Below, one piece after another: positions 4,841 through 9,769 of a stretch of 9,769 bases of DNA (position 1 is its first letter; each line of letters begins with the position of its first letter). The translations under genes and the position numbers were made by a program. The DNA is taken from positions 1 through 9,769 of the forward strand of contig JALUUP010000315.1 in the NCBI GenBank assembly GCA_027021285.1, given 5' to 3'. The stretch comes from Bacteroidota bacterium. GTDB taxonomy: Bacteria > Bacteroidota > Ignavibacteria > SZUA-365 > JAADGX01. A model generated the notes under the pieces. It was not told where the DNA came from. It saw only the letters and a list, made by a program, of their open reading frames with translations, and searched no databases.

Positions 4841-7072
4841 ATGCTGAAGATTTCACGAATTCGGGCGTGTTTTCTTCTAACCTCCATTTTTCTTCCGGTC
4901 CTGACATTTTCCCAATCTCTCTCCGTGTTTGACGTGGATGTGTCGTACTTCCCGACGCTGAAAGCGAAGTTTTACGCATTTGACATTGCCGGGAATCCTG
5001 TCTCAGGTATTTCTACGGGCGAGGTTATTGTGTGGGAGGACGAAACCCCCCGGACGGTAACTCGTGTTTTATGCCCGCCAGTGGCTCTTCCCGAGGCGAT
5101 TTCGTCGATTCTGACCATCGATGTATCGGGTTCGATGTCGGGAGGCGGTATCCAGTACGCCAAAGCAGCCGCGAGGGCATGGGTAGCTGCCATGACCTTG
5201 GGTCGTTCGGAGTGCGCGATTACGAGCTTCAACAGCCGTTCATACCTGAACCAGGATTTCACCACCGACCGCACGGCATTGCTGGATGCCATAGACGCCC
5301 TCCGCTCCGGCGGTATGACCGATTATGATGCCGCGCTCCTGAGGCCGCCCGCCGGGTCCCTGGAAGTGAGCAAGCGGGGGAGAAACAAAAAAGTGGTCGT
5401 CTTTCTCTCAGATGGCATGCCCAACCACTCGCCGAACCAGGGCGCCATCATCGCCGAGGCGCGGCGGCAGAACGTGACGATTTACGCTGTGATACTTGGG
5501 ATGTCGGCTCAGCAGGTGGTGAAGGACATCTGTTCTCAGACCGGGGGGCTGTGGTTTGAAAACATAGCTACTGAACAAGAAGCGAAAGAAGCATACCGCC
5601 AAATCCTGCAAACAGCGCGGGGGGGAACACCTTGCGAGTTGGAGTGGATCAGTGAGGGTTGTAGCGCTTACAGGTCCTTGGAGATAGCAATACCCGCGCT
5701 GGGTGTGTCCGTTCGAACGAGATACCAGATCCCTCTCGGACGACAGTCGCAACTGGCCTACACACCTTCCCGTTCAGTGCATTTTGGTTATGTGACACCG
5801 GGAACGCAACAGCATCGGCAAGTGATACTGACTGCGCAAGACCGGCAGGTACATATCGACCGAATAACAACGAGCCATCCGTGGTTTAGAGTTGTTGATT
5901 ATGGTGGGATTGCACCGCCTTTTACGCTGAACGTTGGACAAAGCCGGACGCTGACCATGGAGTACGCGCCGGCAGATTCCTCATACTCGTTTTGTCGCTT
6001 CGGGGTTGAGGGCGATGCATGTCGGGGAGCTTCATTTTATGCAGACGGGGGTTGGAGCACGAAGTGGTCTTCTCAGGTGACGATCAAGGTACTGCGTCCG
6101 AATGGGAGTGAACAGTTCGTAGCTGGGAGTAATGAGGAACTAAGCTGGGAGGGTGTGATGCCGGAAGATAAAGTGCGCCTCGAGTACTCGACCGACGGCG
6201 GAACGAACTGGATGCTGATTACGGAAAAGGCAACAGGCTTGCGCTATATGTGGCGCGTGCCAGAGACGCCTAGCAATGAGTGCCTCTTGCGTGTGACTGC
6301 GAAGGCACGGCAAATTATTATCGACGATATGGTATTAATCCCCGCGGGGAAGTTTCGGATGGGAAACATTACGGATAACCCCGACGGACAGTTCGATGAA
6401 AAGCCCGTTCACGAGGTACACATCACGCGTCCGTTTCTGATGAGCCGGACGGAAGTGACACAGGCGCAGTATGAAGCAGTAATGGGAAATAATCCAAGTT
6501 ACTTCGTGGGTGACGATCATCCCGTGGATATGGTGAGATGGTATGATGCGATCGAATTCTGCAACCGTTTGTCGAAGCTGGAGGGGCTGGACACCTGTTA
6601 CAGCGGGAGTGGTACGAGTATTGTGTGCGATTTCACGGCGAACGGGTACCGTCTGCCTACGGAGGCGGAATGGGAGTATGCGTGCCGGGGAGGTACGGAA
6701 ACGGATTTCTATACGGGAAACATGACGAACAGCGAATGCATCCCTCTCGATTCGGCGATGGACCGGGCGGGCTGGTACTGCGGGAACTCTGAGAACATTC
6801 CGCGTGCCGTTGGTCTTAGGGAGCCCAATAATTTCGGTCTCTATGATATGCACGGGAACGTGTGGGAATGGTGCTGGGACAGATATGGGGTTTTCTACTA
6901 CGAATCGAAACCTGCCGTATATCCTCGTGGACCGAGCTCTGGTTCGGCACGTGTCATTCGGAGTGGTGACTGGAACACTGAAGCAAAGTTCTGCCGCTCC
7001 GCGAATCGGTTTAATCTTGGTCCCACCTATCGGGATTTAGAAGTTGGTTTTCGTGTCGTACGGACGTATTAG
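4841..7072 (+). CDS. Secreted VWA-domain protein with C-terminal FGE-sulfatase-like domain
   Basis: This is a 743-residue exported protein. A signal peptide covers residues 1–24 (hydrophobic FLLTSIFLPVLTFS, then Q). A VWA domain spans about 88–260 with a full metal-ion-dependent adhesion site: DVSGS (Asp94, Ser96, Ser98), Thr160 in GGMTDYD and Asp191 in SDGMPN. It suggests metal-dependent binding of an unknown partner. Beta-sandwich segments follow at about 300–405, then an Ig-like domain at 415–487 beginning RPNGSEQFVAGS. An FGE-sulfatase/SUMF1-like domain fills 493–743 (IPAGKFRMGN, YRLPTEAEWEYACRGG, GLYDMHGNVWEWCWD, VGFRVVR). Only one Cys (718) lies in the segment that holds the catalytic pair in true FGE, so enzymatic activity is doubtful. 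The protein ends at the FGE fold, with no T9SS tail and no lipobox Cys, so periplasmic retention or export with a partner is possible. The N-terminal part is duplicated at 8698. Confidence 0.92.
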   Translation: MLKISRIRACFLLTSIFLPVLTFSQSLSVFDVDVSYFPTLKAKFYAFDIAGNPVSGISTGEVIVWEDETPRTVTRVLCPPVALPEAISSILTIDVSGSMSGGGIQYAKAAARAWVAAMTLGRSECAITSFNSRSYLNQDFTTDRTALLDAIDALRSGGMTDYDAALLRPPAGSLEVSKRGRNKKVVVFLSDGMPNHSPNQGAIIAEARRQNVTIYAVILGMSAQQVVKDICSQTGGLWFENIATEQEAKEAYRQILQTARGGTPCELEWISEGCSAYRSLEIAIPALGVSVRTRYQIPLGRQSQLAYTPSRSVHFGYVTPGTQQHRQVILTAQDRQVHIDRITTSHPWFRVVDYGGIAPPFTLNVGQSRTLTMEYAPADSSYSFCRFGVEGDACRGASFYADGGWSTKWSSQVTIKVLRPNGSEQFVAGSNEELSWEGVMPEDKVRLEYSTDGGTNWMLITEKATGLRYMWRVPETPSNECLLRVTAKARQIIIDDMVLIPAGKFRMGNITDNPDGQFDEKPVHEVHITRPFLMSRTEVTQAQYEAVMGNNPSYFVGDDHPVDMVRWYDAIEFCNRLSKLEGLDTCYSGSGTSIVCDFTANGYRLPTEAEWEYACRGGTETDFYTGNMTNSECIPLDSAMDRAGWYCGNSENIPRAVGLREPNNFGLYDMHGNVWEWCWDRYGVFYYESKPAVYPRGPSSGSARVIRSGDWNTEAKFCRSANRFNLGPTYRDLEVGFRVVRTY

Positions 7073-7131
7073 TTACACTGTGCACTGTTTATTGAAAAAA
7101 TCAGTCAGACGATGAATCACATAAAACCCAC

Positions 7132-7136
7132 AGGTG
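7132..7136 (+). promoter_or_regulatory. Ribosome binding site deciding the start at 7142
   Basis: AGGTG lies 5 nt before ATG 7142, and the resulting protein opens directly with a hydrophobic signal peptide. The in-frame ATG at 7112 has no purine-rich site before it and would add ten hydrophilic residues ahead of the signal peptide, so 7142 is preferred. Confidence 0.65.
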
Positions 7137-7141
7137 AAACG

Positions 7142-8581
7142 ATGCATTGCAAGTTCATCGCTATTATTCCATCAGTAGTCTTTCTTCTGCTGACGGTAGG
7201 AGAAACGAGAATCGCTCACACACAGGTAAGCGACGTCTCGGATGCATTCTGGTCCATCGTCGTGCCGTCAGCCTCGGCCGTTGATATCGACATGGGGTCC
7301 GTGCTTGTCAGTGGATCCCGGGACTCCGTTGTGACGGGATTCCTCACGAATACCGGACCGGTAGCAATCAGGATCGATTCGATATTCTTCAGCGGCGCGG
7401 ACGCGGGTTTATTCGACTTGGTGTCGGGCATTCCGCCATTTGAAATACCCCAGGGCGAAACAAAAGCGGTGGAATTCCGTTTCTCGCCGCTCTCACCCGG
7501 CATCAAAAATGCAAACATCGTTGTGCATACCCAGATAGATACGCTGATCACGTCTATCCGGGGCGAAGGCGTCCTGCCGCGTATCGAAATTCTGGTAGAC
7601 CTGGTCGATTTTGGAGTCGTAAAGGTAGGAGCGATAAAGGACACGGCGATCGCCGCTGTCATCCGAAATACCGGGAGCGGGTCCCTGGTCGTCTCGGGTA
7701 CTGTGCAACTCGGTCCGGACACTGCGCAATTCTCAGTACTCTCCGGAGTCGGAGGATTTTCTCTTGGCCCGGGAGAATCTCGCGCCATGGAATTGCGTTT
7801 TGCGCCAACCACCCCGGGTCGCACCAGCGGTCGCCTTGGAATATATTACAATGGAGTGGGTTCTCCGGCAGTGATTCATCTGTTCGGAGAAGGGAAAGGC
7901 GTGCAGGGAATGGCGACGCTTGGTATCGACACGATAAAGGCGCGCGCAGGAGACCTTGTGGAGATACCTATGTACCTTCGAAACCAACAGGACCTCGCGG
8001 TAACCGGCGCAACGGGATTTTACACAGAGCTTCGTTTCAATGCATCGCTTTTATCGCCATTCGGTGCAACGCCGAAGGGAGTAGAGATTAACGGCGACTA
8101 CACGATTATTCTCGACAATCTGCCTTTGCAACCGGATGCAGATGGTGTCCTCACACGGCTTCAATTCATTGCAATGCTGGGCAATGCGGATGGGACTCCT
8201 CTTCATCTGGAAAATTCCTTCGCGCTGGGAGGGAACGTCGCGATGACGGAAATCCCCGGGTATTTCCTTCTCACGGATATCTGCCGCGAAGGTGGAACAC
8301 GCCTGTTTTTTGAAACCGGCCAGATCAATTTGCGCCAGAATCGCCCCAATCCCTTCAACGCAAGCACGGTCATCGAGTACGAGGTGATCGAGAATGGCCG
8401 GACGCGGCTTTACGTGATGGACTTCCTGGGTCGGACGGTGTCGGTGCTGGTGAATGGAATACTTGAAAAAGGCCGATACTCTGTGGTATTCGATGCTTCC
8501 GATCTTCCATCGGGAACGTACTTCTATGTCTTGCAAACACCGACGGAAAGACTGATAAAGCTGATGGAGATAATGAAGTGA
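7142..8581 (+). CDS. Secreted choice-of-anchor-D / cohesin-like protein with T9SS type A sorting tail
   Basis: The product is 479 residues long. Residues 1 to about 27 form a signal peptide (FIAIIPSVVFLLLTV core). Two choice-of-anchor-D (HYDIN/ASPM-like) beta-sandwich repeats follow at about 38–143 and 146–253. Each shows the series DFG or DMG, a central N-T-G turn, PPGE-like loop, and FRFSPLSPG or LRFAPTTPG, closing with RGEG or FGEG. A cohesin-like domain covers about 257–385 (AGDLVEIPMYLRN, LRFNASLL). The last 84 residues are a typical T9SS type A sorting domain: LRQNRPNPFNASTVIEYEV, LYVMDFLGRTV, GRYSVVFDASDLPSGTYFYVL. This tail directs passage across the outer membrane and surface attachment or release. 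The gene starts 69 bp after the VWA gene with no terminator between, so co-transcription is likely. The role is probably structural or adhesive; no catalytic motif is visible. Confidence 0.9.
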   Translation: MHCKFIAIIPSVVFLLLTVGETRIAHTQVSDVSDAFWSIVVPSASAVDIDMGSVLVSGSRDSVVTGFLTNTGPVAIRIDSIFFSGADAGLFDLVSGIPPFEIPQGETKAVEFRFSPLSPGIKNANIVVHTQIDTLITSIRGEGVLPRIEILVDLVDFGVVKVGAIKDTAIAAVIRNTGSGSLVVSGTVQLGPDTAQFSVLSGVGGFSLGPGESRAMELRFAPTTPGRTSGRLGIYYNGVGSPAVIHLFGEGKGVQGMATLGIDTIKARAGDLVEIPMYLRNQQDLAVTGATGFYTELRFNASLLSPFGATPKGVEINGDYTIILDNLPLQPDADGVLTRLQFIAMLGNADGTPLHLENSFALGGNVAMTEIPGYFLLTDICREGGTRLFFETGQINLRQNRPNPFNASTVIEYEVIENGRTRLYVMDFLGRTVSVLVNGILEKGRYSVVFDASDLPSGTYFYVLQTPTERLIKLMEIMK

Positions 8582-8697
8582 AAAATGAAAAACAAAAAGT
8601 GAATGTTGTTCAAGTTTTTCGTTGTGTTTGTCAGTTATCAGCGCTGTTTATCGAGATTTGTTAACGAAACCCGATTTCTCCATTTGAGTGAGAACTG
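8582..8697. other. Short spacer before the second VWA gene, with a possible coupled mini-ORF
   Basis: The stop codon is followed by an A-rich stretch and an 8-bp palindrome, CAGCGCTG (8639–8646), but no terminator-like hairpin with U-tract. A 31-codon frame at 8603–8698 (peptide begins MLFKFFVVFVSYQ) ends in TGA overlapping the ATG of the next gene as TGATG, an arrangement often seen in translational coupling. Its own ribosome binding site is poor and its peptide is not recognisable, so it may be chance. Confidence 0.35.
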
Positions 8698-9769
8698 ATG
8701 AATAGTTCTAGAAATATCATATCGACATCCGCGCTATTCGTTTTTCACGTTTCATTATTCACTCTCCTATGCGTCATGGCATCTCCGCTCTACGCCCAAT
8801 CCCTCGCAATGTTCGACGTGGACGCGTCGTCATTCCCTGCGATAAAGGCGAAGTTTTACGCGTTCGACGCCGCCGGGAACCCTATCTCGGGGTTATCCGC
8901 CGGTGAAGTGATTGTTAGGGAATACGGAATCACTCGAACTGTAACACGTATCTCATGCCCCCCTGTATCCCCGCCCGAAGAGATTTCCTCGGTTTTAACG
9001 ATAGATATATCAGGCTCTATGTCCGGAAGAGGTATTCGGTGCGCCAAAGCGGCTGCGAAGGTATGGATCAGAGCCCTGCCCCTGGGACGTTCGGAGTGCG
9101 CGATAACAACCTTCAACAGTAGGTCGTACCTGAACCAGGATTTCACTACTGACAGTACAATATTGCTTGATGCGGTAGCAGTCCTCAGTTCAGGCGGGAT
9201 GACGAATTACGATGCGGCGCTTTTGTCGTTTCCCGCCGGGTCCCTGGTTGTGACGAAACGGGGGAGAAGCAAGAAAATAGTCGTCTTTCTCTCCGATGGC
9301 ATGCCCAATATCACCCCAAACAAGAACGCTATCATTGCTGAGGCCCGGAGGCAGAATGTGACAATCTACGGAGTGATTCTGGGGATGTCGGCTCCGCAAG
9401 TCGTGAAGGAATTCTGTTCACAAACTGGCGGGATGTGGTTTGAAAACATTACTACCGAACAACAAACTGAAAAAGTGTACCGCAGCATTTTACAAACGGC
9501 TCAAGGAGGTTTGCCGTGCGAACTGGAGTGGACAAGCGATGGTTGCGGAGCATCTAGGTTCCTGGAGGTATCGATCCCCGGTCTTGGCGCGAGCGCTAGA
9601 ACGAGCTACCGTATTCCCATCGCATCGCAGCCGCAACTTACGTACACCCCTTCCCGTTCGTTGCGATTTGGTAGAGTGAGACCCGGGACGCAAACGCAAA
9701 GGCAGGTGACGTTGATGGCTCTGGGCCAGCCAGTCCTGATTGATCGAATAACAACGAACCATCCGTGGT
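8698..9769 (+). CDS. Second secreted VWA-domain protein, tandem paralogue of the 4841 gene, 3' end outside window
   Basis: The frame is open from ATG 8698 to the window end (357 residues) with no stop. A signal peptide covers residues 1–33 (SALFVFHVSLFTLLCVMASPLYA, cleaved before Q). The mature part aligns without gaps to residues 27–348 of the 4841 product at about 71% identity by hand count (228 of 322). The VWA metal site is intact: DISGS (Asp103, Ser105, Ser107), Thr169 in GGMTNYD and Asp200 in SDGMPN. The conserved Cys residues at CPP, SECA, CSQTGG and PCELEW are kept. Only a weak GAGTGAG lies before the start, so initiation may depend on upstream translation. The window ends just after the NHPW that matches SHPW in the first copy, so whether it finishes in an FGE domain, anchor-D repeats or a T9SS tail cannot be seen. 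This is a real partial gene and not a broken one. Confidence 0.92.
   Translation, partial: MNSSRNIISTSALFVFHVSLFTLLCVMASPLYAQSLAMFDVDASSFPAIKAKFYAFDAAGNPISGLSAGEVIVREYGITRTVTRISCPPVSPPEEISSVLTIDISGSMSGRGIRCAKAAAKVWIRALPLGRSECAITTFNSRSYLNQDFTTDSTILLDAVAVLSSGGMTNYDAALLSFPAGSLVVTKRGRSKKIVVFLSDGMPNITPNKNAIIAEARRQNVTIYGVILGMSAPQVVKEFCSQTGGMWFENITTEQQTEKVYRSILQTAQGGLPCELEWTSDGCGASRFLEVSIPGLGASARTSYRIPIASQPQLTYTPSRSLRFGRVRPGTQTQRQVTLMALGQPVLIDRITTNHPW

Noticed and set aside
4800..4847. 15-codon frame overlapping the start of the first VWA gene
   Set aside because: It has poor spacing to any purine-rich site and overlaps a well-supported start with a strong ribosome binding site and signal peptide.
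9440..9679. 79-codon plus-strand frame near the window end
   Set aside because: It overlaps the VWA paralogue in another frame, and the VWA frame aligns to its partner throughout.
2559..9769. CRISPR array, insertion sequence or attachment site
   Set aside because: I found no regularly spaced direct repeats, transposase or integrase motifs, or tRNA-end duplications; the repeats seen are short and irregular.

Overview
The window reads like part of a genome from the FCB (Bacteroidota–Chlorobiota–Ignavibacteria/Kapabacteria) branch. The strongest pointer is a complete type IX secretion (T9SS) type A sorting domain at the end of the 7142–8581 gene. It sits beside large secreted VWA and choice-of-anchor-D proteins, a style familiar from Ignavibacteria and Kapabacteria. 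Coding GC is moderately high, the placement is an inference from protein style, and no rRNA or tRNA is present to confirm it. All genes lie on the + strand.

Region 1 (1–4398) looks like ordinary chromosome. It holds the 3' four-fifths of an RND (HAE1/AcrB-like) efflux pump gene, then a 463-bp spacer, then a complete type I glutamine synthetase gene (glnA). The spacer contains degenerate hairpin repeats, a 7-bp tandem repeat, an AT-rich palindromic tract and, directly before glnA, a candidate promoter followed by a terminator-shaped hairpin.

Region 2 (4399–4840) is a spacer of about 39% GC (counted over 4441–4800). It holds a perfect anti-Shine-Dalgarno match inside a 26-codon ORF, a hairpin and a possible promoter.

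Region 3 (4841–9769) is a cluster of secreted proteins. First comes a VWA protein that ends in a formylglycine-generating-enzyme-like (FGE-sulfatase) domain. Next, 69 bp downstream, is a protein with two choice-of-anchor-D repeats, a cohesin-like domain and a T9SS tail. Last is a second VWA protein, cut by the window edge, about 71% identical to the first over 322 gap-free residues (hand count). The cluster looks like a duplicated and domain-shuffled family of exported proteins with a metal-ion-dependent adhesion site, probably acting at or beyond the cell surface. No defence system, CRISPR array, insertion sequence or RNA gene was found. The most unusual points are the tandem VWA paralogues with different tails, the probable split of a longer ancestral protein into two exported polypeptides, and the hairpin in the glnA leader.
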